Part shown: positions 1 through 12,434 of the stretch, piece by piece
Position numbering within the stretch: the first letter of the stretch is position 1
How the letters are laid out: each line of letters starts with the position of its first letter
From: Setomelanomma holmii
Taxonomy: Eukaryota > Ascomycota > Dothideomycetes > Pleosporales > Phaeosphaeriaceae
Direction: 5' to 3'
Length of the DNA: 64,000 nucleotides
Assembly (NCBI GenBank): GCA_010015745.1
Contig: ML978176.1
Span: 278,925 to 342,924, forward strand
The notes under the pieces: generated by a model
The model's input: only the letters and a program-made list of their open reading frames with translations
Told to the model about the DNA's origin: nothing
Database searches by the model: none
Position numbers and translations under genes: made by a program

Positions 1-1394
1 TGCTGAGGATAACGAGCTCCGAGCCAGATCCGATCCAGAAAACATCACGCACACCGAGCAACCAACCCTCTCCATTAGTCTCAGACAGTATGCGATCAGT
101 GGTGAAACTGGTCGCGCCGGCTTTTCCATAGACACTCCACATCGCCCAACCGTTCTCGTATCCAGCGAACAAGCAGTAGCCATCCGGTGAGTAGGCCAGG
201 ACGGTGAGCTTGCCTGGTGATGTGGTGTTTGGCTTTAACCTGTGTGACAGAGGTATGTTACCGGTATAATCTCGAGCAGTGTACACACAGATTTCTCCAC
301 TTGCACATCCCACCGCAAGCAGCGAGAATCTCGCATTTATTGCAGCCTTTACGCCGTGCTCAGCATCAGATTCAGGGGTGTGAAAGCCATAACCACGAAA
401 TAGATTGGACCCCTGTTGGGCTGCAATTGGCTGCACGCGCTGAACAGCATATGCTTGTCCATCGCCAGTGATCCAACACAGTAGATTCATAGGGCGGTCG
501 TGGACCATGTCAGAGAGCGTCGTTTTCTTGCCCAGCCACGCCATCTTGTTCAAAAGCTCGGTACTGGTCTGGCTGCCGCTGCTGTCTGGAGCCCAGCGTA
601 TGCATTGTACTGCCGCAGGCTTCTCAGTTGCCACGAGCAACTCATCATCGAGTGCCAGAGCCCGCACAACGCCTGCATCGACGCGTATAACCATGCGAAA
701 TCGAAGGCTTAGCTCCTTCAAGCCGCTGCATTCTCCAGGTCCAGCATTCGTGCCGTGCTGACGTTGTTGTTTAAAGCCTGAGACTGTGCTACTTCTTCTC
801 GAGTGACCTATGTGAGTGCTTGTAAAGTGGGTCGTGTATACGCGTGAGGAGTGGTCGGTCGCCAGAGAGTACGTGATGAGGAAGCCGAGTGTGGTCTGGA
901 CTACGAAGATTTGGGAATCGGGACGGAGAAGTATATCTGTGTTCGGGCCATACGTGTTCACAGACTGCTCAGATCGCAAGACAGAAGCTAGTACAACCGT
1001 AGGCTACTTTATGTGTCAGCAACAGGCCGGGCATACAGAACGGAAGACGTGCCTTCGTCTGCCATATTGTCAAGGTCGTTCTAGTCAGAGTCGCGAGCAT
1101 GTGACCGCTCCTGGTCACTCTCATGGCAATGATTTCGCCGTGTATATCATCCTCAACGAATTGACTAGAGACGCGCCTTTGGGGCGGCTGCGCCTTCCCC
1201 TCCTCTTTCACGACACCATCTTCCTGCGCTGATGTCTCGGCCTTGGTCTCAAGCTGCGGGCCGCCATCCAATACGCCATGTCTTGCTTCATCTTGGCCGG
1301 TCGCGATACCATCATTGGACACCCGCGTGCGGTCCGGATTCGTATGCTTAGTGGCCGCAAAAACAGAGGGCGAGGAGATGGGCCAATACGTCAT
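1..1394 (-). CDS. RIC1: RIC1 homologue, Rab6/Ypt6 GEF subunit (5' part only)
   Basis: This is the N-terminal part of the WD40/β-propeller protein RIC1, which with RGP1 forms the exchange factor that activates Ypt6/Rab6 on the Golgi. The start at 1394 gives MTYWPISSPSVFAAT, close to the usual MYWP start of the family. An acidic, variable loop follows, then the conserved stretch RSGHMLATLTRTTLTIWQTK. An intron at 988-1036 (GTATGC donor, CTGAC branch, TAG acceptor) restores the frame into LRSEQSVNTYGPN and LLRPDSQIFVVQT. Further on I read SPDGYCLFAGYENGWAMWSVYGK, the most diagnostic RIC1 segment. Coding exons are complement(1..987, 1037..1394). The gene continues off the left edge, so the RIC1 C-terminal domain is not seen. 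The identification rests on remembered family motifs and is strong. Confidence 0.9.
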
Positions 1395-2922
1395 GGCGCT
1401 CTACCGGCAATTGATGCTGCATTTGCGCGGGCCATCTCACTGCGGGGTGGGCATGTGTACGAAGCTCATGCTAGCTGAGATGCTGGGAGATGCTGCAGGG
1501 TCAAGGCGTGGCTGTGTTGTGTTCGGCGGTGAACCAACGTCACGCCCGATTGTGGCGCTGAGGTCCGTGCATCATTCATCACCCGCTTCTGTGGCTGTGG
1601 AGACAGGCGTCATCTCACCAGTCGACTTATCGCGCATTTGCGCCCACATCCGCTCCACGCAGTATGGCGGCTGGTGAGGGGCTGGAGTTTCAAGTTACCA
1701 AAGGAGGAAGGAAGCAGCAGAGCTGTCGATCGCGGTGCGCAATTGCGTATTTGTGCACATTGTGCCCCGCTCCGCCAAGACAAGGTACAACAACACTAAC
1801 GGACGATTGCGTCTAGCTTTACGCACTACTCCTCTGCACAAAATGTCCTCATTACTTCCTTTGCCCTCAGCTATGGCAGTCCGTGGCCCATGAATTCAGG
1901 AGGATGGTATCATACACCTCTACGGCAGAGAAAGAGAAGGGCGATGATCATGTTCGCCTACCAGCTGTGGACCCTGGAGAAATTAAACCACACACACTGG
2001 ACGTGGTCCATGGTAGGAGAGCAATACGGATGCCGCGTCGCGATGGCTCACTGCGCCATGACAGACCTTGATGGTGGGTCACCAGTCTCTTGTGACTAGC
2101 TCGACACATTCCTCAAGCTACGTCACCAATGGCCCACCATCTTAAGACTGCGACACTAGCCGAGACTTTGAGAGCGACACGGATGAAACCTAAACTGCGA
2201 GCATGGCTGAAGATCGCCATGTGATCTGGGACAGAATCGAGGATGGTATGATAGACATCGTGGAGGGCTTCACACATATTAGCAACCAGCAATCGTGCGT
2301 TACCATGGATCTTCGCCACAGAATCAGTGCGCACAACTACCGCATATCTGTGATTCATCAACTGGAATGTCTTAGACTGTAAGGCAGCATGCGTACCTAG
2401 GCAAGATCCTCGAGTATCGTCGCGAACTTGGACAAGCAACGGTTCGGCGATTCACCAGCTCCATGGCCGTCATCAAGGCTACTGGCAGGCAAATCTATAG
2501 TGTGAATCTCCTCTCGTTCTAGTCACTTCCCGTCTCTTCAGCTTACTGCACCGCACAAAGACATTGTCATCCAGTCACCGCACCCGCCTTCACCTACGCT
2601 TCATCAGTCACTGCCACATTGTCTCATTGTGAACATATTGTGCCTTGAGTGGGTGACAATGCTATCAGAAACTTCCTACACAAAGTCCCCGCAGACGCTC
2701 GTTTCCAACTACTTAAGCTTCCTCCCTGTTCTCCCCAACCAAATCATCGAACACAACTCGCAAGACGACTCAACCAGCTAGACTGACTCTTCCGCCACCT
2801 ATAACGATAGGCCACCCTTGCGACACAAGAAACCTGCGCCTATTCGCCTATTTTCGATCACCTACCTACTCACGATTACTAACCTTCCGAACAGCGTTTT
2901 TACCGCAGCTGGTCTACGCAAG
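1395..2922. other. Intergenic, divergent promoter region of RIC1 and the LPMO gene
   Basis: About 1.5 kb lies between two divergently transcribed genes. Open frames here are short, mostly lack an ATG, and show no family resemblance. The 108-codon minus-strand frame at 2113-2439 begins with TTG and I do not accept it as a gene. The stretch before 2922 is CA/CT-rich, as is common upstream of fungal start codons. Confidence 0.6.
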
Positions 2923-4212
2923 ATGATGTTCTCTTCCACAACGGTCTTGGCGGCCATACTGGCTGTGGCTCCTATGACTGCAAACGCGCACATGAACTTG
3001 GAGCGACCCGTGCCATTTCTGCCAGCTGTGAACAGCTCTCCGCTGGAAATTGATGGCTCGGACTTTCCCTGCAAGATGGGCGCTGGCGGTTTCCAAGTTA
3101 AAACCATGAACAACTGGACTGTCGGTTCAACTCAAAACTTAATGCTCAATGGCTCTGCCGTTCACGATGGTGGCTCCTGCCAAATCTCTGTTTCGGCCGA
3201 CAAGATCCCTACCAAGGCGTCCAAGTGGAAAGTCATCTATTCGATCGAGGGTGGTTGCCCTCCTGCTCCGCCGGAAGGTGGCAACTGGCTGGTGAATGGC
3301 GTTAATCCAGCACATCCCGAGTTATATCAGGCTCCAGGCTGGAACGGCTTTGACTTCACAGTCCCACCCGATCTTCCCAATGGCGAGATGACGATGGCAT
3401 GGACTTGGTCAAATGCCATGGGAAATCGAGAGTTCTACATGAATTGTGCGCCCATATCCATCTCCGGTAGTTCCGATGACAAGACTGCATTCGAAGCGCT
3501 GCCTGACATGCAACTAGCCAGCATCGACGCTCTCACAGAGTGTGATAGCGTTGAACAGCCTAAGAACTCCTTCCATGGCTATGCATATCTCAATCCTGGG
3601 AAGTACGTGACTCGACTGTCGAACAAGACATTGCCCACTCTCTGTGGTGAGAGCGCTGCAGGTGGTGCTGGCAGTACTCCTGCTGCAACTCAGCCAGCCA
3701 ATTCTCCTGTGGTTTCCTCTCAAGCTCCTATGGCTCCAGTTGTCTCTTCTCAGGCTCCTGTGCCAACTCCGCTGGTGCCTACACCAACTGAAGCCGCGGT
3801 TCCACCAGCTGGCGACAAGCAAACTTCCACCTCGCGCATCATCCTCACAGTCACCGCATCTACCGGCCCCAAGCCCACACCCATCAACGGCACCTCAGCC
3901 GCCGGACCACCAAAGTCGTCACCCCCGCTTTCTCAAGCCGGTACACTTAAGCCATCCTCCCAAGCACCCGCAGCATCGTCGGCCGCACCACCAGCGGGAT
4001 CCGGTGCTTTGCAACCTGCAGGTGGTGATGTTCAAACTTGTACTACCGACGGCGCAGTCGTCTGCTCCCCCGATGGCACAAAATTCGGTCTCTGCAACTG
4101 CGGCAAAGCCGTGATGCAAGCTGTCTCGGGAGGCATGCAGTGCAAGGACAACGCTGTTGTGGGTGCCAAGCGCGGTGAACCTGCTACCACGCTGAAGACT
4201 GTTTATGCTTAA
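2923..4212 (+). CDS. Secreted AA11-type lytic polysaccharide monooxygenase with C-terminal Cys-rich module
   Basis: A 429-residue secreted copper enzyme, probably oxidising chitin. The ATG at 2923 is chosen over any upstream frame extension because it gives a clean signal peptide (residues 1-22, ending TANA) followed directly by His23. The histidine brace of an LPMO needs that N-terminal His. The second brace His is probably His81 in AVHDGGSCQ, and Tyr172 in REFYMNCA is the likely axial residue. Cysteines at about 50, 86, 112 and 175 fit a disulfide-rich core. The SPLEIDGSDFPCK segment near the start is typical of AA11. Residues from about 230 to 375 form a Pro/Ser/Thr/Ala-rich linker. The last 55 residues hold a small Cys-rich module (CTTDGAVVC ... 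CNCGK ... MQCKD) like the X278 module attached to some AA11 enzymes. The gene is intronless. The AA11 assignment is from motif memory; the LPMO character itself is well supported. Confidence 0.85.
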   Translation: MMFSSTTVLAAILAVAPMTANAHMNLERPVPFLPAVNSSPLEIDGSDFPCKMGAGGFQVKTMNNWTVGSTQNLMLNGSAVHDGGSCQISVSADKIPTKASKWKVIYSIEGGCPPAPPEGGNWLVNGVNPAHPELYQAPGWNGFDFTVPPDLPNGEMTMAWTWSNAMGNREFYMNCAPISISGSSDDKTAFEALPDMQLASIDALTECDSVEQPKNSFHGYAYLNPGKYVTRLSNKTLPTLCGESAAGGAGSTPAATQPANSPVVSSQAPMAPVVSSQAPVPTPLVPTPTEAAVPPAGDKQTSTSRIILTVTASTGPKPTPINGTSAAGPPKSSPPLSQAGTLKPSSQAPAASSAAPPAGSGALQPAGGDVQTCTTDGAVVCSPDGTKFGLCNCGKAVMQAVSGGMQCKDNAVVGAKRGEPATTLKTVYA

Positions 4213-5625
4213 GCGTACACTACTTCACGCTGGTGGTGTAGTGTAGATTACATCATGGTTCCGTATTGTTAGCCTGTTCATGTAGATGATGTGGTGTATA
4301 ATGTCGGAGCTTTCTTGTTACATGTTTGTTTTTGCAAATCTAGCATTGTCGTTCGTCTATCAAGCATTGTACTGCGTTTGGGTTTTCATCCCTGCTTCTA
4401 CACTTTCCGCACAAGCATAGCTGAAGACTCTTGTATTGTTTGCGTGCATGGAACATACGGCGCGATATTTTTGAAGTAAGCCACGCTTAGCATACTTGTA
4501 TAGGATACGTGAGAGAAAGTGAATTTGCAAAAATCTGTTACTTTTGCCTTTGCGATGTGATGCTTGTCGATCTGAAATGCACAGCACGACTTAATGACGA
4601 TCATATATAATTACACGGAGACGTTGCGGAATATTATACAAAAGGATTCAACATTCCGTGGAATGACGGAGAAAGGAAGCGAGAAATTACCTGTCAACAA
4701 TGAGATCATACGTAGTCCGGCTCGTTGGGCATCATCGTGCTCAGAGGCGTCACACAACACCAACGACGTAATTAGTCCCACTGAAGCCTCAAACTCAGAT
4801 AGCCTCAACACACTCCGTGCGTATCAACCTCGGCCCGCCATCCACGAGCATTCTCGGGATCATAATCATCCCAGGAGTCCACATTTCAGTGCGCAGGAAC
4901 CGACAACTCCCGAGTTCTGCGAGGTAGCGACAACGGCCTTCCCTGCTGTATATAGACGTGTCATTTCTGACACTGCCAACCACTCACAATCCCCACGAAG
5001 ATCATCCTGCATCCAGCTACGCAATGCCGTGGCCGCTCCGCCTGGGCCCGGTACCGACCTGCATGCCGATCCAGCGATAGATAACAAATCGTCGCACCAC
5101 GGCCATATGGCAATGATTCCACCGGCTAGATAGCACTGCAATGTGGTCTCCGAGGCTCGGAGAGTGGATGCTCTCGCTGTTCATTGTCCCAGCGTCGCCT
5201 TCACCGCCTGTCTTTGCGGTGCGCTCAGTGACCGAGCAAGTCCTGATAGGGGAAGGGGTGCATTAGTGTTGGAAAGGTGGGCTAGTGGGGTAGACCTGCG
5301 TGGTCGAATCGCGTGCCTGGGCAGCGGGGTACAGAGCGTGGAGACCTACAATTGTGAAAAACATCCGGCGATGATGCAAGTTGGCCTTGGGAGTGTAAAT
5401 TGTTGTTTCTTGCCTTGGTCTTCCCTTCTCTCCATTGACCCTTCACCGACGTCTTGCACTTTAATCTTCAGCACCTTGCGAGCTTCATGATATGAAGCGC
5501 ACACTGGGCCCTCTGCGCATTATCGGAATCCGACTGATCTGAACCAGCTATCAGAATCCAAGCGCAGAATCCAGATCGAGCGTGTCGGTCGCGCCTGAGA
5601 TTGCGTAGGCAGAGCTGGTAGAGGA
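4213..5625. other. Intergenic between LPMO and dehydrogenase genes
   Basis: The first few hundred bases are T-rich 3' flank. A 179-codon open frame with a genuine ATG exists at 4594-5133, but its product (Ser/Pro/His-rich, no transmembrane segment, no recognised motif) resembles nothing I know. I leave it as possible but unsupported. The remainder is the upstream region of the dehydrogenase gene. Confidence 0.5.
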
Positions 5626-7298
5626 ATGAAGGTCAAGGTGCTGCTGCTTGGCCGAATCGCACAGTAAGTTTTCCTATCGTTGCGTTCCTGACTCAGTGGT
5701 CGTCTGTAGGATGTGCCATCGTCCGAAAACCGGTATCCGATATTCTTGGGTCTTGAGAGCGAGTTCTGCATGCGCTGAAGGGCAAGCCTATGTTATATAT
5801 AAGCTAATTCGAAGAACATTAGTGCCATCGACTCCTGGAGGTCACTATCCAATGTCGCAGAAATAGTCGAATCGCAAGCTCAAACACGCAATGACTTCAT
5901 CGAAGAGTGTAAGACTGGGTCGTTGGACGGAGCTGTGGTGATTTATCGGACCTTCGAGAGCGTCGAAACAACCGGTCGGTTCGATGATGAAGTGATTAGT
6001 GCTTTGCCGGGGAGTGTCAGCTTCATTTGCCACAACGGTATGATGTTCTCCCCTTGATATTGTTGCGATAGGCGTTTGATAGGCTGTGCGGGGTGAAGGT
6101 TATCGGCACTGATGTTTGTAGGGTGCAGTTGGCTTACCACCACAACGTAGGTGCCGGTTACGACCAGATTGACGTCCACGCTTGCTCGAGGCGTGGTATC
6201 AGGGTCTCGAACACTCCCAATGTGGTCAACGACTGCACTGCCGACACCACGATGTTCCTCATACTCGGGGCTCTTCGACGACTAAACGTACCAATGACCA
6301 CACTTCGAGAAGGGATCTGGCGCGGTCATCAGCAGCCTCCACTTGGTCATAATCCTGAAGGAAAGACACTCGGTATTTTAGGTATGGGTGGCATAGGGCG
6401 AAACATCTTGAAGAAAGCAGAGGCCTTCGAAATGCGAGTCATTTACCACAATCGTCGTAGGCTTGATGGAAAGCAAGCTGGAATCGCCGAGTATGTGACG
6501 TTCGAAGACCTGCTGGAGAAGAGCGACATCATCAGCGTCAATCTGCCCCTCAACGTGAGTAGTCATTTCGCACTAATACTCCCTGCTGGAGGGGCATACC
6601 GTGTGTCGTGCAGACTTTATGAGTGCTGACCTTGGTGCAGGCGGAAACGCGGCACATCATCTCAACGCATGAATTTGGACAGATGAAAGATGGTGTAGTT
6701 CTTGTGAACACAGCTCGAGGTGCAGTCGTGGACGAAGAAGCCCTCGTCAAGGCTCTGGACAGTGGCAAGGTCGCTTCTGCCGGACTCGACGTGTATGAGA
6801 ACGAGCCGAACATCCACCCAGGGCTGACGACGAACCCACACGTCTTACTGTTGCCACATATGGGGACCTGGACGGTAGAGGTGAGTCATAAAGCTCCTTC
6901 TTGTTGCCACTTGCGGTGGTACATCGGCTGCTGTCGTGACATCGTATGAAGAACGCATCGTGTGGTGCAGGGCGCTCGCCGGGCGGCATGCATGGCTAGC
7001 AGGTTGCATCGCAGCATGTGGGCGGTATGTGATTGTCTAGAAAGAGTGTGGGAGTACAGGCTTATGCAGAAAGTGAAGTAGCTACCTGCAGACATCGCGC
7101 CTGCCTCATCATGCCGTGCTGTGTTATTGTTCGCGTCCAGCGCTGTCTGAAGGAAGGAGCGGCCAAGAACCCGCACTGAGCTGACTTTGACAACAGACCC
7201 AAGCGGCAATGGAGGAAAAGACGATATCCAACGTGCGATCTGCGATTGAAATGAGCTCTCTGAAAAATCCAGTAGTAGAGCAGGTCGATTTGTGCTGA
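5626..7298 (+). CDS. D-2-hydroxyacid dehydrogenase, glyoxylate/hydroxypyruvate reductase type
   Basis: A 332-residue NAD(P)-dependent reductase resembling fungal glyoxylate/hydroxypyruvate reductases (GOR1-like), which reduce glyoxylate or related 2-oxoacids. Five coding exons: 5626-5663, 5823-6037, 6151-6554, 6641-6880 and 7197-7298. Every junction has GT-AG ends and the joined frame is continuous. Landmarks in order are: N-terminal LLLGRIAH; substrate-side CHNGVGAGYDQIDVHA, with the GG/GAGYD loop re-formed by splicing; VSNTPNVVNDCTADTT; the Rossmann motif LGILGMGGIGRN; NTARGAVVDEEALVKAL, with the catalytic Arg; GLDVYENEP, with the catalytic Glu; and HMGTWTVETQ, with the catalytic His. Length matches the family (about 330). 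Intron 4 is unusually long (316 bp) for this window. Substrate and NADH/NADPH preference cannot be read from the sequence. Confidence 0.9.
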
Positions 7299-10203
7299 AT
7301 GGCGGCCGTAGCTTGTCAATACTCTCCTTCTCGACAGAACATCGATTCTATGATAGACAAGACGTAAAACCTATAGATTGTAAACCACGGGAATCTAGAC
7401 AAGAGCACGTTTCGCTGGAGTTTTTGTAATCGGTGCAGATTTCGAGCTTCCTTGGGTCTTAGCCGCGAATGCTGTCCACGTGAAGGTACTCCAGCATTCA
7501 GCTGTAGATTGCAACTAGGTGTTGGCCGTGCATTGCACATCTCTTCAAAGCCTGTACCGTGACCTGATGCTGAGTTGCCGGAACGATGGGACGTATATCC
7601 TCGGTAATAAGTGCAGTGCAATCTACAAGAAGCAAGGTACCACGGCAGACAGCGTCCTGCTGCACCCCTTTTTCGTGCATCGCGTGGGTAGGTGAGCAGT
7701 GACTGCTTTTGGAAGCCCACGGAGAATGATGTGCAGCGCTTAACGTCCCGTCAACTTACCCTAAGAGGCAAGTACGATCGCCAAAAGCAAGAGCCATCGG
7801 CAGTGACATGCCAGCCAACGTCAAGACCCATGTTGTTGTGCCGGCGAGGTTGTCCCTTGTGCGCAGCCTAACATGTGTCACTGTTTCCGCTGGCCGACTT
7901 TGAACATGTCTCAGAAAGGAAATTGCGCGTAGAGTTTCCAGGGCGCGGAGGAAGCGGCTGAGAAGAGTTGGAAATGTACGCGAAACTTTCGCAGCCCGAA
8001 GAACCAACGGATCGGAAGGGCAATGATACGTAGATTGATTGTGCCTGAGCGTGGGGCGGCATGATGCGCATGCTCGCTAAATGGCGGCTTCCACATTTCT
8101 TCGATACAGCTTCCATACGTTGAGTTGCGGGGGCATCCTGGAACATCGCTTTGGGCTGTACCGTACGCTTGATCCGCTAAGCGAGAGATCTTCAACTCCT
8201 CTGACGACTGTCGGGCAGCTACCGCGAACTGTAGGCGGCAATGCGAACGATTGCGCGCGAGCAGTTCGTCCTCGGTCGTTACTGCTCATGGTGGCACGAA
8301 CCGGATCGACGTCGCCTCCAGTTCAGCCTTGATTCCAGGGTCTGCTCGTGCGACTCGGATACCGAACCTCAGACTGCGCCCAAATGGTGTCAGAGGCCTT
8401 AATGGACGCGTCTTGTGACTGGTCCGCTCATTGCGTGTGCAACGTTGACTGCCCGATCTGGGAAAACTGATGAAGCTGTTCGCACGACACGCCGCACGGC
8501 CAGTAGTGAGATCGCTGTTGCAAACCAGGCGTGGCTCTTCCGCACAGGCGAGCTTTGCCTAATGATGCTGCTATGCGCGATGGTCGCACTCGATATGGAC
8601 AACGTAACGGCCGGCCTCAGAGGCCGCTCGCATTGATTTATCCGCTACTAGCCTCTGGTGGTACCGACTCTTCGCCAATCCTCAGGCTGAGCGGCGCACC
8701 ACCAGATGCGACACAGTGGAGACGGTCTGGTCTGGCTCTCATGCAGCGCTGTTGTGGTGGCTGGTTTTGATATCTCGCCGTCGACGGTTAAATGTAGTCG
8801 GAAATGACATTACACAGGCGGAGATTTCCACCACCATGTCAGCATATCTGATATGACAGAGTGCACCGATGGTGAGGGCGACGGCGAGGGAAGGCGGGCC
8901 GGGCAATGCTGATGAAGACAATCAGAGCCCCTGTGCCCAATCACCCAAGGCTGCTATGAGGTCATGAAGCCGGCCCGCTGGCGATGCAGAGGATCAGGGT
9001 GCGGCGCACGTTGCAAAGATACGCTACTTGCAAGCGAGCGACGATGAAATGACATGGGCCAAAGGAGGACCAGCAAAGCGCCGTCGACAACAGGCTGTGG
9101 CCGTTCCCGCCCACTCCGAGACCCAGGTAACTGCAGCAATCAGCCTTAATCAAATTTGTCAGCCCGCGACGGAAAGGGATTGGGGAACGCAAACTGGTAC
9201 GTCCAAGGCTCGCACAACGCGTCAAAGCCGACGCGCCTTGCTGCATGTACTGTATCCAGTGCATCCCAATACCTCGCAGGCCAACTGAGCCGCGCGGAGG
9301 GGCAGCGTGCAACCTGCAACGGCGCATGACGGAGCAGCCTGCCATCTGCGCAGTTCCAATAGCATGGCGACGCGGTGTGGAGAGAAACGCCGCTTCGGCA
9401 GCTGATTGCAGGAAGAACAGCAGCGGAGGAGGAACATGCAGAGGTCTCCAGCACTACCACTCCAGGGTGCAGGGGTTGCCACACGTGATCCAGGGCTGGC
9501 CGCTAGTTTCCTGCGATTCTTTTTTCCCAGCTGTCTTCTCCCACGCCCCTACACCCAAGACGCTCCCGCATTGCGCCCGCTGCACCTCTCGTTGCAACAG
9601 CGCACGCATTGCACGCCGTGGCTCTGCAGGACCCTACCGTTCCGTTGACGAGCTCGCTCGGTAAAGCGAAGGCGGGAACAAGGGCAGAAGCGAATACAGA
9701 CCAGCAAGCGAGGCGTTAGTCCTGTGAGTACACCAGCACCGTTTATCATCGCGCACGCTTCAGCGCACTGCCACGTTCATCACCTGCTGAATGGCGCCTA
9801 GCGAGCTGCGGCACCCTTCGCTGCCCGCCCTCCCTGGTCGCATTCTTGACGTGTTGTCGCTGTCTCTGCGCGCCGTGGACATGGCAGACTCGCCCTCCCC
9901 TCGCGCTCGCGGCGGCGTGCCTTGTCCATGTTCTGCGCCCGCGCCTAGCGATGACCGCTCCGTTGCTGATATATCCCGCGCAGTGTTCGACTGCAGTGAC
10001 TTGCAGCACACCGAGGCACCCCTGGCCTGCTAGCTCTCCCGATTTGGCCGCCAACACGCCTCGGCCGCCTCGAACCAACAGTGCAGCCATCCCAGTCCCA
10101 GCTGGCGGCGTCCGACATCTTAAGCTTTCTTCTAGCGAGCCTCGCCTTCCTCAGGTCCATCGCCAGCCTGCGCTGCGCTCGGGCGGCTTCAGATTGCTAG
10201 CCC
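7299..10203. other. Intergenic, 2.9 kb upstream of the Zn2Cys6 regulator
   Basis: No frame here joins into a convincing gene on either strand. Open frames are short, overlapping and compositionally biased. The block from about 9.2 to 10.2 kb is GC-rich and probably contains the promoter and 5' leader of the transcription factor at 10204. A long upstream region is common for fungal regulatory genes, though that is inference here. Confidence 0.55.
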
Positions 10204-12434
10204 ATGTCACACGATTTCACCACGCAGCTCAATTCCGCGCCATATTCGCCCGCCCCATCCCACTTTTCGCAATCCAGCATGGCGGATCCGAATGGCCAGC
10301 AGTCAAGACAGCAGCAGCAGCCCGTTGCCTATCCTTCACCACACTCCTACCCGTCGCCGTCCATGCAGCCCACCTACACGTACCCGCCGTCGCAAGGCCA
10401 GCAGAGCAATGAACCCTACCGAGGGTCGCCGCAAGGCACGAATATGTCGCTGCCATCGCTCAACTTACCGCCAATTCGCCTGCAAGACGGACAGCAACCA
10501 CCGCCGCCCCAACCCCAGGCACCACAGCAGCCCATGGGCTCTCCGCTGCCACCACCGCCGCACAGCTTGCCTCAGTACTATGGGCATCAACCACATCCGC
10601 ATGCGCCGCCTGGCCAGCAGATGATGGCCAACATGGGGCCTGCGCAGTACAATGCGCAGATGCGCTACCAGCTGCCGCTGCAACACAACGAGCAGCGTGT
10701 TCTGTCGGGCGGACGTCACAAGAAAGAAATCAAGCGTCGTACCAAGACTGGATGTCTGACGTGTCGCAAAAGAAGAATAAAGGTGAGTGCAGCCCGGATC
10801 ACTCTGCGCACGGCGTCGTCGCGTTCGAGTCTGCGATACGCATCAATCACTTCCAGCTTGCTCTTTGCATTCTGGTGGACGTCAATGGCGCGATTGGCCG
10901 ACGCGTCGCGTTTGGTTGCTGTCCGAAACCGTAACCGAGCCCTAACGAAGCGAGCGACCCAAACGTTTATACCGACCTCACACTTCGCACATGCGCTAAC
11001 AGATTATACATACAGTGCGACGAGGCCCACCCCAGCTGTCGGAACTGTCAGAAGAGCAAGCGCGAGTGTCTTGGATACGACCCCATTTTCAAACAACAGC
11101 CGGGACCAGCACAAATACAGCCCGCCCCCAATTCAGGCCCGGCACCACATTCCACGACCCCAGTACCAGCGCCTGCACCTCCCGCTTCTTCCACGTATAG
11201 CCAGAGTCCTGTTCCGCAAGGGTACGCTCCAGCTTCTTCTTCGGGCTACGCCCCCGTACAACCCGCAACAAGCGGGACGCATCCATCAGAGAATTACAAC
11301 GCCATCGACCCTGCACTCGCTGCCCCGCCAGGCCAGCCGATGCATCAAGGTCAACCGCAGTACAACGGTGTGCACGATATGAACTCTGCCATGGGAGGCC
11401 CGCCTGGCGCAACCGCCTATGCACAACCACCGCCACCTCTTCAGGCGACTCGAGGTTAGTAGCATATTTCATGGAATTCGGATGCAGCAACGTTCGCCTG
11501 AACAAATGCTTCGCGCTTTCACTAGGTCCACGCTCTCGAATGCCACATTTGCTAACGATATGAACCAGGCAAAAAACTAGTAATGGCCGACATTTTTGGC
11601 ATCTGCAATCATAGTCCGCCAGAGGTTCCTGTCCGCCAAAGCCGAGTTCCTGATGAAGTGAACGAAGACTTCCAAAGAATCTTCCTCAATGACTACTTAC
11701 AAGGGCTCGATATGATGCTCCAGACAACTTGGTACAGTACCAATGGTAATGCGCTGAGTAGAGCATGGGCAGATCGAGCCTTGCATGAGGAGGCTGCCTA
11801 CTTCACTGAGTGCATGAGGGACAAGTCGCAAACGGGCGACATGGCTGGCGTCTTTAGTCAAGAAGCCCGTCTCATTTGGAATCTGCTCGGTACATGTAAA
11901 CTCCCGGAACCGCCCAATGCCAATGGCACGCAGTCTCAGCCCACACCCGAAGCCAACCTGGCTCTGAGAGAAGTCCAAGCCCGTTTCGATATCCTGGAAT
12001 GCCTTCTCACCAACCAAAGTTTGGCCACCAATCCACTGCGCAGCCTCTCCTACGGGCAACTGTCAGAGGCTAAGAAGGGCGAGACGGACTTCTGGCTATT
12101 CCTTGGCGACTTCGTTCAATCTTCCGGCGCCGACAATGCACCCCCAGGCGCTGCAGAGCACGCATTGGGCGTAATGCGTAACGTTTTGCAGGTTCAAGAG
12201 GTCCGCGATGCGATCTATAGTATTGCGATCGCACGCCATTGTGGCGCGCAAATCGGTGGCTTCCCCAACCGACTGCCTCCACCATCAAACCAGCAAGAGG
12301 ACAGCGAGCTGAACAAACTCATCGTAGCTATGTCTTTCATTAGTCATGAAAGTCGGCAGGGCTCACAGCAAGTCCTCGCCCGCATTTGCGACATGGCCAT
12401 GTTGTCCTGGGAGGTGGCGAGGCCGGCTCCATAG
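10204..12434 (+). CDS. Zn2Cys6 fungal-type transcription factor
   Basis: A 627-residue predicted nuclear regulator with exons 10204-10782, 11016-11454 and 11569-12434. Residues 1-165 are low complexity, rich in Gln, Pro and Ser. The binuclear zinc cluster follows, with six cysteines at 184, 187, 194, 201, 204 and 211 (spacing C-X2-C-X6-C-X6-C-X2-C-X6-C). The 233-bp first intron falls exactly between the second and third cysteines (RRIK|CDEAHPSC), so splicing is needed to make the DNA-binding domain. The basic stretch before it, HKKEIKRRTKTGCLTC, could serve as a nuclear signal. A second Pro/Gln-rich linker leads into an α-helical C-terminal half (residues about 340-627) starting KKLVMADIFGICNHSPP, similar to the regulatory half of other C6 proteins. 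An in-frame Met at residue 26 is an alternative start. Target genes cannot be inferred. Confidence 0.88.

Noticed and set aside
2113..2439. 108-codon minus-strand frame
   Set aside because: Begins with TTG, with its first Met internal. No family resemblance.
4594..5133. 179-codon open frame with a true ATG
   Set aside because: No domain, no membrane segment, no remembered homologue, and composition like flanking non-coding sequence. Kept only as a remark in the intergenic entry.
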